A DNA stretch of 64,000 nucleotides from Lachnospiraceae bacterium P6B14 (GTDB lineage: Bacteria; Bacillota; Clostridia; Lachnospirales; Lachnospiraceae). The translations under genes were made by a program, and so were the position numbers. Positions 9,490 to 19,362 of this stretch are shown here, piece by piece; within the stretch, counting starts at the first letter, position 1, and every line of letters begins with the position of its first letter. The notes below the pieces were generated by a model. That model was not told where the DNA came from and made no database searches. It worked only from the letters and a program-made list of their open reading frames with translations. Location: assembly GCA_000687695.1 (NCBI GenBank), contig JHWZ01000009.1, positions 1 through 64,000 of the forward strand, written 5' to 3'.

Positions 9490-10532
9490 TGGAAATGGGT
9501 AATGTAAAAAGAGCAATTATTACAGGCGTAACTGGGCAGGACGGATCATTTTTGTCAGAGTTTCTCCTTGAAAGGGGATATGAGGTGCATGGGATTATTC
9601 GAAGGAATTCGGTGGACTTTCGGGAGCGTATTGCTCATTTGGAAGGGCAGAAGGGGTTTCATTTGCACTATGGGGATATGTCGGATTCACTGAGTTTGGT
9701 TCGTGTTATCGGCAAAGTTCGACCAGATGAAATTTACAATTTGGCGGCACAGAGCCATGTTCAGGTGAGTTTTGATGTACCTGAATTCACTGCAGATGTG
9801 GATGCAACGGGTGTACTTCGTTTGCTGGAAGCGGTTCGCGTATGTGGTTTGACGGATAGCTGTCGTATCTACCAGGCTTCAACTTCAGAACTATATGGAA
9901 AGGTGGAGGAGGTGCCGCAGAGTGAAACTACGCCTTTTCATCCGTACTCTCCGTATGCAGTTGCAAAGCAGTATGGATTTTGGATTACAAAAGAGTATCG
10001 TGAAGCATACGGGATGTTTTGTTGCTCGGGGATTCTGTTTAATCATGAATCGGAGAGGAGGGGAGAAACTTTTGTGACGAGGAAGATTACGTTGGCGGCT
10101 GCGCGTATTTCGTCTGGAAAACAGGACAAGTTGTATCTTGGAAATATGTCATCACTGCGTGATTGGGGATATGCTAAGGATTATGTGGAGTGTATGTGGC
10201 TGATTCTTCAGCAGGATAAGCCAGATGATTTTGTTATTGCGACAGGTGAGCAACATTCTGTAAGAGAGTTTGCTTCGCTTGCATTTCACTTTGCCGGTAT
10301 TGAGCTAGAGTGGCAGGGTAATGGCATGGATGAAAAAGGATTGGATAAGGCCTCGGGGCGTGTGATAATAGAAGTGTCTCCGGAGTTTTACAGACCAACG
10401 GATGTTGTTAATCTGTGGGGAGATCCATCCAAGGCAAGGGAAAAACTAGGTTGGAATCCGACGAAGACATCATTTGAGGAATTGGTGAGGATTATGGTTG
10501 AGAGTGACATGGAGAAAGTAACTGTGGAGTGA
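9489..10532 (+). CDS. gmd: GDP-mannose 4,6-dehydratase
   Basis: About 347 residues with [20 protein letters not shown] (NADP loop typical of Gmd), [22 protein letters not shown], the STSELYGKV catalytic Thr/Glu region, SPYAVAK (Tyr-x3-Lys) and [19 protein letters not shown]. The product is GDP-4-keto-6-deoxymannose, the branch point to GDP-fucose (fcl) or GDP-perosamine (DegT gene). In-frame starts are GTG 9486, ATG 9489 and ATG 9495; GGAAAGG ends at 9486, so ATG 9495 has the best spacing. It overlaps the end of the flippase gene. Confidence 0.93.
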   Translation: MEMGNVKRAIITGVTGQDGSFLSEFLLERGYEVHGIIRRNSVDFRERIAHLEGQKGFHLHYGDMSDSLSLVRVIGKVRPDEIYNLAAQSHVQVSFDVPEFTADVDATGVLRLLEAVRVCGLTDSCRIYQASTSELYGKVEEVPQSETTPFHPYSPYAVAKQYGFWITKEYREAYGMFCCSGILFNHESERRGETFVTRKITLAAARISSGKQDKLYLGNMSSLRDWGYAKDYVECMWLILQQDKPDDFVIATGEQHSVREFASLAFHFAGIELEWQGNGMDEKGLDKASGRVIIEVSPEFYRPTDVVNLWGDPSKAREKLGWNPTKTSFEELVRIMVESDMEKVTVE

Positions 10533-10563
10533 TGTATTGTTCATGTTTTAAGAGGTTTTGGTA

Positions 10564-12285
10564 GTGGAATCAAAAGATGATTGTTTTGCAGAATATGAGC
10601 GTTGGCTCAACCATACAAGAGATGATGTGTTGGCTGAGTTGAAGGATATGGATGATGCTGCGATTGAGGATGCTTTTTATCGTGAGTTGTCGTTTGGAAC
10701 AGGTGGATTGCGTGGTTCTATTGGCCCAGGAACAAACCGCATGAATGTTTATGTGGTTGCGAAGGCGAGCCAGGGATTGGTGGATTATCTACTGAAAAAA
10801 GAAGGTGGTACAACAAGTGTTGTAGTCGGATATGACAGCCGGATTAAATCGGATGTTTTTGCCAGGACAGTAGCTTGCGTTTTTGCGGCAAATGGGATTT
10901 GTGTTCATATGTTTCAGGATATCTTTCCAGTGCCCGGAGTTTCCTATGCTGTTAGATATCTGAGAGCGTCTGCCGGTGTGATGATAACGGCATCGCACAA
11001 TTCAAGTAAGTATAATGGTTATAAGGTATATGGTGCAGATGGGTGTCAGATTACAACGGAAGTGGCTAGGGATGTATATGCGTGTATTGAGAATCTAGAT
11101 GTTTTTAATGATGTAAAGCAGATTGAGTTTGATAAGGGTGTGGAGGCTGGTCTAATTAGGTATATTGATTCAGATTTGGTGGATTCGTATCTCGATGAGG
11201 TGAGGGCGCAGTGCTTTTTATATGGGGATGAAATCAATCGGGATGTGGCGATTGTTTATTCTCCGCTAAATGGAACGGGGCTCGAGCCTGTGTGTAAAGT
11301 GCTGTCTGAGGTAGGTTTCACAAACGTAACAGTTGTGGAAGAGCAAAGGAATCCAGATGGACGATTCCCGACATGTCCGAAACCGAATCCAGAGGAATCT
11401 GAGGCTATGGAATTAGGGCTATCGTATTGCAGAAAGATGGGAGCGGATCTTCTTATTGCGACAGATCCGGATTGTGATAGAGTAGGCATAGCCGTACGAG
11501 AACACGATTCATATCGTCTACTTACAGCAAATGAGACAGGAATACTTCTTCTCGACTATATTTGCTCACAGAAGAAAAAACACGGAAAATTGCCGAGGAA
11601 TGGCGTTTTTTTGAAGACAATAGTGACGAATGACTTGGCGGAGAAGATTGCGTTGCATTATGGTGTGAAGACGATCAACACACTGACAGGTTTTAAATAT
11701 ATTGGAGAACAGATTGGATCACTCGAGCGAGAGGGGTGTGAATCGGATTTTGTTTTTGGATTCGAAGAATCGTTTGGTTATCTAACAGGCACATACGTTC
11801 GAGATAAAGATGGTGTAAATGCTACCGTTGTTATTTGCGAGATGTTTGCCTATTATAAGACCCGTGGTATAAGTCTTATCGAGAAATTGGAGGATGTTTA
11901 TCACAGGTTTGGGTATTGTCTGAATACGCAATACTCTTATGAATTTCCTGGAAGCACCGGAATGCATAGGATGGCTGAAATTATGACATTGTTTCGTAAA
12001 GGTGTAGAAATAATAGATGTATATCGAGTATCTCGAACCGATGATTTTTCTCAAGGGTTGTATAATTTACCTAAATCGAATGTGATAAAATACAGTTTTG
12101 GGGATATGGATGTGAGTGGATCGTTGGTGGTGAGGCCATCAGGGACGGAGCCAAAACTCAAAATATATATTAGTGTGTTGGCGGATAATCAAATCTATGC
12201 AGAGAGAGTTGAGAGAAGGATAAATCAGCGAGTATGCGATTTGATAAATAATGAGGAAAGCATAATCGGGGTAAGAAAAAGATGA
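10564..12285 (+). CDS. Phosphohexomutase (phosphomannomutase/phosphoglucomutase)
   Basis: About 573 residues of the long alpha-D-phosphohexomutase type. GTGGLRG is near the start, the phosphoserine loop is [16 protein letters not shown], the metal loop is [10 protein letters not shown], the sugar-binding loop is [10 protein letters not shown], and the phosphate-binding [12 protein letters not shown] sits at the C-terminus. Context suggests mannose-6-phosphate to mannose-1-phosphate for manC, though this family often also acts on glucose phosphates and so could supply ugd. The GTG at 10564 is eight bases after AGAGG; TTG 10558 is an alternative. It overlaps ugd by four bases. Confidence 0.88.
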   Translation: MESKDDCFAEYERWLNHTRDDVLAELKDMDDAAIEDAFYRELSFGTGGLRGSIGPGTNRMNVYVVAKASQGLVDYLLKKEGGTTSVVVGYDSRIKSDVFARTVACVFAANGICVHMFQDIFPVPGVSYAVRYLRASAGVMITASHNSSKYNGYKVYGADGCQITTEVARDVYACIENLDVFNDVKQIEFDKGVEAGLIRYIDSDLVDSYLDEVRAQCFLYGDEINRDVAIVYSPLNGTGLEPVCKVLSEVGFTNVTVVEEQRNPDGRFPTCPKPNPEESEAMELGLSYCRKMGADLLIATDPDCDRVGIAVREHDSYRLLTANETGILLLDYICSQKKKHGKLPRNGVFLKTIVTNDLAEKIALHYGVKTINTLTGFKYIGEQIGSLEREGCESDFVFGFEESFGYLTGTYVRDKDGVNATVVICEMFAYYKTRGISLIEKLEDVYHRFGYCLNTQYSYEFPGSTGMHRMAEIMTLFRKGVEIIDVYRVSRTDDFSQGLYNLPKSNVIKYSFGDMDVSGSLVVRPSGTEPKLKIYISVLADNQIYAERVERRINQRVCDLINNEESIIGVRKR

Positions 12286-13568
12286 TTAAAGAGGATGGAG
12301 ACAAGTATCATATTACAGTTGCAGGTGCAGGATATGTGGGAATGAGTCTAGCAGTTTTGCTTGCGCAGAACAATTATGTAACGTTGATTGATACTGTGGA
12401 GGAAAAGGTCAATAGGATTAATCAGAAAATGCCAACGATTCAAGATGAATTGATTGAGGAGTATTTGGGTACGAAGGGATTGGATTTAAATGCGACGATT
12501 GATTCGGATGAGGCGTATGATGGGGCAGATTATGTTGTTATTGCAACGCCGACAAATTATGATTCCAAGAAGGATTTCTTTGATTGCTCTTCTGTGGAAA
12601 GTGTAATTGATACTGTTATGGCGTCGTGTCACTTTGGTGATAGTAGAACGGAGGAGCGGAATTTGCCGATTATCGTGATTAAGTCTACAGTACCGGTCGG
12701 ATATACCAAATATCTTAAGGATAAGTATTGTGGGCTCAGAATTCTGTTTTCGCCGGAGTTTCTGCGAGAGTCGAGAGCGTTGTATGACAATTTGTATCCA
12801 TCCAGAATTATAGTAGGCGCCTTTGATGAGGATATGGATCATGCGGAATCATTTGCTGGATTGTTAAAGGAAGGAGCAAAAAAGGATACTATCGAGGTTT
12901 ATTTCATGAAGCCAACCGAAGCAGAATCGGTAAAGCTGTTTTCCAACACCTATTTAGCGCTTAGGGTTGCTTATTTTAACGAGTTGGACACGTATTGTGA
13001 ATCGAAGGGATTGTCAACCGCAAGTGTTATTGGGGGGGTTTGTGGAGATCCTCGAATTGGTGATTTTTATAATAATCCTTCTTTTGGTTATGGTGGATAC
13101 TGTTTGCCGAAGGATACCAAGCAGTTATTGGCCAACTATGATGATGTTCCGCAGAATATGATATCAGCTATTGTAGAGAGTAACCGAACGAGAAAAGAAT
13201 TCATCGCCAATCGTGTTCTGGAGATTGCAGGCTTGTATGGAGGTGGCGAGGAATACAATATCCGAAAAGAAGAGTATGTTGAAGAGGTAACCGTAGGTGT
13301 ATTCAGACTGACTATGAAGACAAATTCAGACAACTTCAGACACTCATCAATTCAAGGTGTTATGAAGAGAATCAAGGCGAAAGGGGCGAGAGTAATTGTT
13401 TATGAACCGTCACTAATTGATGGGTCGACGTTTTTTGGGTCGAAAGTGGTAAATGATCTAGATGAGTTTAAGAGGTTGTCTGATTCAATTATAGCGAATA
13501 GGTATGATAACTGTCTTGATGATGTGAAGGAGAAGGTTTATACGAGGGATGTTTTTGGGAGGGATTGA
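12282..13568 (+). CDS. ugd: UDP-glucose 6-dehydrogenase-family protein
   Basis: The 428-residue nucleotide-sugar dehydrogenase has [17 protein letters not shown] (NAD loop), [43 protein letters not shown] (catalytic lysine helix) and [15 protein letters not shown] with the catalytic cysteine. The C-terminal domain has [18 protein letters not shown] in the UDP-binding region. The short single-Rossmann form with [12 protein letters not shown] is typical of UDP-glucose dehydrogenases of firmicute capsule loci. The product, UDP-glucuronate, is a likely repeat-unit component. It overlaps the mutase and is followed by the rubrerythrin gene after 42 bases. Confidence 0.88.
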   Translation: MIKEDGDKYHITVAGAGYVGMSLAVLLAQNNYVTLIDTVEEKVNRINQKMPTIQDELIEEYLGTKGLDLNATIDSDEAYDGADYVVIATPTNYDSKKDFFDCSSVESVIDTVMASCHFGDSRTEERNLPIIVIKSTVPVGYTKYLKDKYCGLRILFSPEFLRESRALYDNLYPSRIIVGAFDEDMDHAESFAGLLKEGAKKDTIEVYFMKPTEAESVKLFSNTYLALRVAYFNELDTYCESKGLSTASVIGGVCGDPRIGDFYNNPSFGYGGYCLPKDTKQLLANYDDVPQNMISAIVESNRTRKEFIANRVLEIAGLYGGGEEYNIRKEEYVEEVTVGVFRLTMKTNSDNFRHSSIQGVMKRIKAKGARVIVYEPSLIDGSTFFGSKVVNDLDEFKRLSDSIIANRYDNCLDDVKEKVYTRDVFGRD

Positions 13569-13610
13569 ATCCTTCTGTATAGCGAAATAGGAAAAAAGGA
13601 GAATTTGACT

Positions 13611-14171
13611 ATGATTGACAAGTGGAGATGCAGAAAAGATGATCTGAAGGGCACACAGACGGAGAAGAACCTGATGGAAGCTTTTGCTGGGGAATCGGAG
13701 GCGAGGAACAAGTATACCTATTTTGCCGCGAAAGCAAAGAAGGACGGATATGTGCAGATTTCTAAGATGTTTGAAGAGACAGCTGCGAACGAGAAGGAAC
13801 ACGCGAAGATCTGGTACAAGATTCTTGAGGGTATCGGAACTACGCCGAAGAATCTGAAGACGGCTGCAGATGGCGAAGCGTATGAGTGGAAGGTGATGTA
13901 CCCTGGCTTTGCGAAGATTGCTCGTGAGGAGGGGTTTGACGAGATTGCGGAGCTTTTCGAGGGCGTGGCTGCGATTGAGAAGGAGCATGAAGAACGATAC
14001 CGAAAACTCCTCGAGAACATCAAGAAGGAGATGGTGTTCTCGGATGATGGCGACGCCGTATGGGTATGTTCTAATTGTGGGCATGTGGTAGTTGGATCGA
14101 AAGCACCAGAGATATGCCCGGTTTGTAATCATCCGCGGGCATATTTTGAGAGAAAAGCGGAGAATTACTGA
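13611..14171 (+). CDS. Rubrerythrin
   Basis: The 186-residue protein has the N-terminal diiron ferritin-like domain ([47 protein letters not shown]), giving the paired E-x2-H ligands. A C-terminal rubredoxin-like site carries the cysteine pairs CSNC and CPVC. It detoxifies peroxide in anaerobes. A strong AAAAGGAG precedes ATG 13611. Its place between ugd and wecB is unusual, and its composition is more GC-balanced than upstream genes, so it may mark the join between the imported sugar genes and an older locus core. It overlaps wecB by one base. Confidence 0.93.
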   Translation: MIDKWRCRKDDLKGTQTEKNLMEAFAGESEARNKYTYFAAKAKKDGYVQISKMFEETAANEKEHAKIWYKILEGIGTTPKNLKTAADGEAYEWKVMYPGFAKIAREEGFDEIAELFEGVAAIEKEHEERYRKLLENIKKEMVFSDDGDAVWVCSNCGHVVVGSKAPEICPVCNHPRAYFERKAENY

Positions 14172-15286
14172 TGAGAAGAATTATGTGTGTGTTTGGTACA
14201 CGTCCGGAAGCGATAAAGATGTGCCCACTTGTATTGGAATTGAGACAACGTCAAGGAATTGATGTGGTAGTATGTGTGACGGCACAGCATCGCCAGATGC
14301 TTGATCAGGTGCTGGAGACATTTGGTGTGATGCCAGATTATGATTTGGATATAATGAAGGAAAGGCAGACGCTTTTTGATATTACGATGGGGGTGCTCGA
14401 TGGAATTCGGAGTTTGTTGGAGGAGGTTCGGCCGGACGTTGTGCTGGTTCATGGGGATACGTCGACGACGTTTGTGACGGCGCTGGCATGCTTTTATATG
14501 CAGATTTCGGTGGGGCATGTGGAGGCAGGGCTGCGTACGTATGATATCTACAGCCCTTATCCGGAAGAGTTCAACCGGGAGGCGGTGTCCATCGTTTCAC
14601 AGTATAACTTTGCTCCGACAGTGCTGGCTAGAGAAAACCTACTCCGAGAAGGACGGAAGTCAGAGAATATATATGTGACAGGGAATACTGTCATAGATGC
14701 GATGCAGCATACGGTCAGAGAGGACTATACGCATCCAGAGCTAACATGGGTTGGTGAGGATCGGCTTATCTTTATCACGGCGCATCGTAGAGAGAATCTT
14801 GGTGAACCTATGCATCAGATGTTTCGTGCAATTAGACGGGTGCTTGAAGATCATCCTGACGTGAAAGCTGTATATCCGATTCATATGAATCCTGCGGTAC
14901 GTGAGGTGGCTGATCAGGAGATGGGTGGATGTGACAGGATTCATATAATTGAACCAATAGAGGTCGTGGACTGTCATAACTTTGAAGCGCGGAGCTATTT
15001 GTGTTTGACGGACTCTGGCGGGATTCAGGAAGAGTGTCCGTCGTATGGAGTACCTGTGCTTGTTATGAGGAATACGACTGAGCGACCGGAAGGCGTGGAT
15101 GCAGGTACACTTCGATTGGTGGGAACTTCGGAGGAGGTAATCTATGACACGTGTACAAGACTTTTAAATAATAAGGATGAATATGAAAAGATGAGCCATG
15201 CGTGTAATCCGTATGGTGATGGTCATGCGTGTGAGAGGATAGCGGATATCCTTGAGGGAAAAGAATATCAGGAGTGGAAACCATGA
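14171..15286 (+). CDS. wecB: UDP-N-acetylglucosamine 2-epimerase (non-hydrolysing)
   Basis: The 371-residue protein carries the WecB/MnaA pattern: MCVFGTRPEAIKMCPLVLEL at the start, CVTAQHRQMLDQVLETF, VLVHGDTSTTF, HVEAGLRTYDIYSPYPEEFN, ITAHRRENLGEP and LTDSGGIQEECPSYGVPVLV. It interconverts UDP-GlcNAc and UDP-ManNAc, a precursor for capsule or linkage units. TGATG couples it to the rubrerythrin gene, and its own stop overlaps the next ATG. It is normal in length and intact. Confidence 0.93.
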   Translation: MRRIMCVFGTRPEAIKMCPLVLELRQRQGIDVVVCVTAQHRQMLDQVLETFGVMPDYDLDIMKERQTLFDITMGVLDGIRSLLEEVRPDVVLVHGDTSTTFVTALACFYMQISVGHVEAGLRTYDIYSPYPEEFNREAVSIVSQYNFAPTVLARENLLREGRKSENIYVTGNTVIDAMQHTVREDYTHPELTWVGEDRLIFITAHRRENLGEPMHQMFRAIRRVLEDHPDVKAVYPIHMNPAVREVADQEMGGCDRIHIIEPIEVVDCHNFEARSYLCLTDSGGIQEECPSYGVPVLVMRNTTERPEGVDAGTLRLVGTSEEVIYDTCTRLLNNKDEYEKMSHACNPYGDGHACERIADILEGKEYQEWKP

Positions 15287-15501
15287 GCGATAGACCGACC
15301 AGAGTATACGAAAATAATTCCATAAAGGTATACTGGTATGCTGACCGCTGTCGGAAGGCTAAACAGTGTGTAATGGGATCGTGGCAGGCTTTTGATATGT
15401 CACGTCGTCCGTGGATAGATGTGAACGCTATCCCTGTGGAGGAGATGACAGCGATTATTGACAGGTGCCCAAGTGGCGCGTTGAGGTATGAGATGAAGTG
15501 A
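15283..15501 (+). CDS. Small divergent 4Fe-4S mono-cluster protein (Fer4_19/YjdI-like)
   Basis: This 72-residue protein contains YADRCRKAKQCVMGSWQAF and, near the end, IIDRCPSGALRYE, the spacing seen in YjdI-type divergent [4Fe-4S] mono-cluster proteins. The W-I-D-V-N-A-I stretch between them is also typical. It starts at ATG 15283, inside the wecB stop. Function in the locus is unknown; with rubrerythrin two genes earlier it forms an odd pair of redox genes within a polysaccharide locus. Confidence 0.7.
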   Translation: MSDRPTRVYENNSIKVYWYADRCRKAKQCVMGSWQAFDMSRRPWIDVNAIPVEEMTAIIDRCPSGALRYEMK

Positions 15502-15546
15502 GATCACCTAGTGTTGGAACATATTATAAAACAAAGGAGAAAGAAG

Positions 15547-16929
15547 ATGATCAGAGATGTTGAGATGGAGTTGTCTCTATGGGAGATGCTGTTGGCGGTG
15601 AAGAGGTATTGGGTGATGGTGTTTCTTTGCATGGTTGTATGTGCTGCGCTTGGTGGTGTGCTTGGGTATGTGAGGAGCTCATCGGGGAGTGATGATGCAG
15701 TAAACACCGCTGAGATGGAGGAAGTAGCTAGTGTGCAGAGGGAGCATGCGGAATACGTACAGTCTTCATATGATGAGAACCAGAAGATGATGAAGGATTC
15801 TGAAGGGACTTACAAGGAGATTGGTGTGAAACTCCGTGAGGAGTATGCTCGTTTAAAGGGGTTATATGACAATCATCCCCTGTTGAAGTCTGATGCTACC
15901 GCGATGACTGCTGAGAGGCTTACCATATGCTTTGACGGTGGGAATCATGACAGTATGATGTATGACTGGATTCGTTCTGCCGATGATGCTTCTGTCTTTG
16001 GTGATGCTGCCGGAGATCTGGGAGCATATAGAGATGATCTTATTTTGATAAATGGTGCGTCGATGGGCTCTACTACCAGTACTACAGTGCGTTTTGGTGC
16101 TTCACAAAGCGGATTTGCTGATGAGACATCCATCGTTCTTATGGCAGTGGATGGATTTGATGCAAAGAAGGGTGCGGCTTATCTAAAGAGCTTTATCTCT
16201 TCGAAAGCAAATGCCACAGGACTCAGGGTAAAGGCTACATCCGAGTCCACGCTGACCGGTGATGCTGTGGCTAAGTATATCTCTGATTTCAGGATAGGTT
16301 TAGCATCTCGTATGGATGAAATTCAGTCGAGGCTTACTAACATGTACAATCTTGCCATTACAGAGGTGGCTGCTCCTGCTGTCGATCCGGGTACCGCAGT
16401 TGCGCCTGTCTCTGAAGGAGTAAGCCTGAAGGGACTTCTTAAGTATATACTGATAGGACTGGTATTGGGTATCGTCGCAGGTGCGGCGCTGGCTATCTTT
16501 CTCACACTCAGAAAGGGATGTGCGATCAGCAGAAGACAGGTCGAGGAGTCATTTGGCCTGGAACTGTTGAGTGACATGGCGGGTGATAGCGGTGCTGATG
16601 GTGCCGGAGTATCATTAGACATCCTGAACGCCAACCTCGATGTGATGGTCGGTGACGGTTCGGCGGTGATGCTGCTTTCAAGCTTCCCGGATGATGGGGG
16701 AGAGGCTGTTTCCGGATGTGTGTCCAAGTGGAATGAAGGAGGAACGAACCGTGAGTTCATCGCCGGGCGTGATATCATCGATGATTCGGTGACGATCGAT
16801 GCGTTGTCCGGCGTGGAGGGGATCCTGCTGTGTGTGCGGATCGGCGAGAGCAAGCTCACTGATATCCAGAGGGTACTCATCAGGGCGAAGAAGCTCGGAA
16901 AGAGCGTATTGGGTTACGTGGTTATGTAG
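15547..16929 (+). CDS. Wzz/CpsC-like chain-length regulator with degenerate kinase-like tail
   Basis: The 460-residue protein has the chain-length-determinant topology: TM1 at about 18-42 (YWVMVFLCMVVCAALGGV), a ~250-residue external region with coiled coil, and TM2 at about 298-320. An unusually long cytoplasmic tail of ~135 residues follows. The tail resembles a BY-kinase fold with the P-loop lost: VMLLSSFPDDGGEAVSG stands where Walker A would be, and VEGILLCVRIGESKLTDIQR then KKLGKSVLGYVV matches the end of CpsD/Wzc kinases. It probably controls chain length without kinase activity. AAAGGAGA lies six bases before ATG 15547. Confidence 0.72.
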   Translation: MIRDVEMELSLWEMLLAVKRYWVMVFLCMVVCAALGGVLGYVRSSSGSDDAVNTAEMEEVASVQREHAEYVQSSYDENQKMMKDSEGTYKEIGVKLREEYARLKGLYDNHPLLKSDATAMTAERLTICFDGGNHDSMMYDWIRSADDASVFGDAAGDLGAYRDDLILINGASMGSTTSTTVRFGASQSGFADETSIVLMAVDGFDAKKGAAYLKSFISSKANATGLRVKATSESTLTGDAVAKYISDFRIGLASRMDEIQSRLTNMYNLAITEVAAPAVDPGTAVAPVSEGVSLKGLLKYILIGLVLGIVAGAALAIFLTLRKGCAISRRQVEESFGLELLSDMAGDSGADGAGVSLDILNANLDVMVGDGSAVMLLSSFPDDGGEAVSGCVSKWNEGGTNREFIAGRDIIDDSVTIDALSGVEGILLCVRIGESKLTDIQRVLIRAKKLGKSVLGYVVM

Positions 16930-16938
16930 GAGACATGT

Positions 16939-18831
16939 ATGAGTAAGATAAGAGGTTACGTGGAGACCGGAAAAGCATCTATGCTTTTTCGGTTTCTGCT
17001 GGTCATATGGGATATAGTGTGTATCAACCTGTGCTCGTATCTGGCACTTTTTTTAAGGTACGATCTGAAGTATGAAAAGCTGGTCGGGCAGGGTGTCACT
17101 GAGGCAAATCCGGGTGGATTTCTCGGTACGGTCTATGATATGGCGATCTTTAATACGATCGTCACGCTTGCCGTGTTTGCTATATTCAGGCTGTATAAGA
17201 GCCTCTGGCGTTATGCCGGGATAAACGAGTTTCTGAACGTGGTATTCGCGTGCGGAGTCTCGGGTGTGCTTTATTTTCTGATGGTGTTCGGTACGAGCCA
17301 CGGACTCCCGAGATCGTGCTTTATCCTGTATATGATCCTGTTGTTTCTGTTCACGCTCATGATCAGGTTTTCCTATCGTATGGTGAGGGTTGTGTACCGA
17401 TCGAGGACGCACGGAGTCGGTATGAGGAACACTCTTATCATCGGTGCCGGTGAGGCGTGTAACCTCATCATCACCGAGCTCGTCAACTCAAACATGCTCG
17501 ATGCGAACATATGCGGTATCATCGATGATGACAAGTCAAAATGGGGCAAGTATATCCACGGTGTGAAGGTCCTCGGAGGACGTGACAGGATCGTGCCTGA
17601 GGCGGAGAGATACGAGATAAATGAGATCATTGTGGCTATGCCGTCCGTGGCAAAGAAGGAGATATCTGAGATCCTTGAGATCTGCCAGGAGACTACAGCC
17701 GCGTTAAAGATACTACCGGGTATGTATCAGTTCGTAAACGGTGAGGCGGCCGTGGAGAAGCTCAGGCCTGTGTCCATCGAGGACCTACTGGGGCGCGAGC
17801 CCGTGTCCATCGATATCGATACGGTCACCGAGTATGTGAGGAACAAGGTGGTCATGGTCACCGGCGGTGGCGGGTCGATAGGCAGCGAGTTATGCAGGCA
17901 GATCGCGGCGAAGAAACCGAAACTGCTGATCATTTTTGATATATATGAGAACAATGCTTATGACATACAGCAGGAGCTCCTCAGGGAGTATCCGAGACTC
18001 AGGCTGGAGGTGCTGATAGGCTCGGTACGAAACACGTCCCGTGTGAATGACATCTTCAAGAGGTTCAGGCCTGAGATCGTGTATCATGCGGCGGCGCACA
18101 AGCACGTGCCTCTGATGGAGGACAGCCCGAATGAGGCGGTGAAAAACAACGTGTTCGGCACGCTGAAGACGGCGCTGGCGGCGGACAAGTTCGGGACCAA
18201 GAGGTTCGTTCTGATCTCGACTGACAAGGCTGTGAATCCGACGAATATCATGGGGGCGACGAAGAGGATCTGTGAGATGATCATACAGGATTTGAACACC
18301 AGGAGCGAGACGGAGTTCGTGGCGGTGCGCTTTGGTAATGTGCTCGGGTCGAACGGGTCGGTAATCCCGCTGTTCAAAAAGCAGATAGAGGCGGGCGGTC
18401 CCGTGACGGTGACGGACAAGCGGGTTATCAGGTATTTCATGACGATCCCGGAGGCGGTGTCGTTGGTACTCGAGGCCGGGGCGATCGCCAAGGGCGGTGA
18501 GATATTCGTGCTCGATATGGGTAAGCCGGTGAAGATAGATGATCTGGCGCGCAACCTGATACGTTTGTCGGGATTTGAGCCGGATGAGGATATCGAGATC
18601 GTGTATACGGGGTTACGCCCGGGTGAGAAGCTGTATGAGGAGATGCTGATGGACGAGGAGGGGCTCGCGGATACGGAGCATGATATGATCCATATCGGCA
18701 GGCCGTTGGAGTTCGACGGGGTTTCGTTCAGGAAGAAACTGGATGAGCTGTATCATGCGGCGTACGGCGAGTCGGAGGAGATGAAGAGGCTCGTGGCGGA
18801 TATCGTCAGCACGTACAAGATGCAGGAGTGA
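16939..18831 (+). CDS. PglF/CapD-like membrane UDP-GlcNAc 4,6-dehydratase
   Basis: The 630-residue protein has four N-terminal membrane segments (residues ~15-155), a first Rossmann-like region (TLIIGAGEACNLII) and a catalytic SDR domain starting at VMVTGGGGSIGSELCRQIAA (about 296). It continues with HAAAHKHVPLMEDSP and STDKAVNPTNIMGATKR. As in PglF/FlaA1 proteins the SDR Tyr is replaced (Met in NIMGATK). These enzymes make UDP-4-keto-6-deoxy-GlcNAc, precursor of bacillosamine or QuiNAc/FucNAc. It is the last gene of the locus, followed by a terminator, and its GC-rich codon use resembles the chromosomal core. Confidence 0.88.
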   Translation: MSKIRGYVETGKASMLFRFLLVIWDIVCINLCSYLALFLRYDLKYEKLVGQGVTEANPGGFLGTVYDMAIFNTIVTLAVFAIFRLYKSLWRYAGINEFLNVVFACGVSGVLYFLMVFGTSHGLPRSCFILYMILLFLFTLMIRFSYRMVRVVYRSRTHGVGMRNTLIIGAGEACNLIITELVNSNMLDANICGIIDDDKSKWGKYIHGVKVLGGRDRIVPEAERYEINEIIVAMPSVAKKEISEILEICQETTAALKILPGMYQFVNGEAAVEKLRPVSIEDLLGREPVSIDIDTVTEYVRNKVVMVTGGGGSIGSELCRQIAAKKPKLLIIFDIYENNAYDIQQELLREYPRLRLEVLIGSVRNTSRVNDIFKRFRPEIVYHAAAHKHVPLMEDSPNEAVKNNVFGTLKTALAADKFGTKRFVLISTDKAVNPTNIMGATKRICEMIIQDLNTRSETEFVAVRFGNVLGSNGSVIPLFKKQIEAGGPVTVTDKRVIRYFMTIPEAVSLVLEAGAIAKGGEIFVLDMGKPVKIDDLARNLIRLSGFEPDEDIEIVYTGLRPGEKLYEEMLMDEEGLADTEHDMIHIGRPLEFDGVSFRKKLDELYHAAYGESEEMKRLVADIVSTYKMQE

Positions 18832-18873
18832 TTACACGCGTTTGTGTGGGGAGATACTGGGATGGAGACTGAG

Positions 18874-18901
18874 AAGGCTCGGCTGGCGCCGAGCCTTTTT
18901 A
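18874..18901 (+). terminator. Rho-independent terminator of the polysaccharide locus
   Basis: GGCTCGGC (18876-18883) pairs perfectly with GCCGAGCC (18888-18895) over a TGGC loop, flanked by AA/TT and a T5 run. A near copy occurs at 20865 after the PIN gene, so the two terminators bracket the XRE/ImmA/PIN module. Confidence 0.9.
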
Positions 18902-18954
18902 TGCTTTGATTTAGGTGAATCCGGAAGAATGTTACAAAATCATAACATTGTCTA

Positions 18955-18982
18955 TTGACAGATGTTTTATATGTGGTATAAT
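18955..18982 (+). promoter_or_regulatory. Sigma-A promoter of the XRE/ImmA/PIN module
   Basis: TTGACA (18955-18960) and TATAAT (18977-18982), both exact consensus, are separated by 16 bases. The first gene starts 39 bases downstream of the -10 box. Confidence 0.85.
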
Positions 18983-19020
18983 GATATCAAGGAATGATGT
19001 TGACCAAGGAGGATGAGGAT

Positions 19021-19362
19021 ATGGATAGGTTATTGGGAGATCAGATTAGGAAACTCAGATCCGTACGAAACCTGACTCAGGAGGATATCGCGGATCGGAT
19101 TGGCGTGAGCCGGCAGAAATATGCCAGAATCGAAAATGGAGTAAACAGCATCACACTGAATCTTTTGACGAAGATCGCCGATGTGCTTGATGTTACGGTG
19201 GGCGATATCACCGGGGTTCTCGATGAGGTTCCGGCTGTCGAGTATCGAGGAGAATCTGATGATTCATCGTTTGATAAGATTTTTGAGATGATAGATTTTT
19301 TCTATGCAAACAAATCCTTGTATGAGAAGCTCCACCAAAGGGATGCAGAGCAGGAGGCCTAA
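19021..19362 (+). CDS. XRE-family helix-turn-helix regulator
   Basis: A 113-residue protein with an N-terminal Cro/cI-type HTH (IRKLRSVRNLTQEDIADRIG then VSRQKYARIENGVNSIT) and a ~45-residue acidic tail. AAGGAGG at 19006-19012 is eight bases before ATG 19021; the in-frame upstream ATG at 18994 lacks a site. It is immediately followed by the ImmA/IrrE gene with no spacer. In such pairs the metallopeptidase typically cleaves the XRE repressor. It is probably autoregulatory from the consensus promoter just upstream. Confidence 0.9.
   Translation: MDRLLGDQIRKLRSVRNLTQEDIADRIGVSRQKYARIENGVNSITLNLLTKIADVLDVTVGDITGVLDEVPAVEYRGESDDSSFDKIFEMIDFFYANKSLYEKLHQRDAEQEA

Noticed and set aside
18994-19020. 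Upstream ATG as start of the XRE regulator
   Set aside because: It has no ribosome binding site, while ATG 19021 has AAGGAGG at ideal spacing; the extension would also read through that site.
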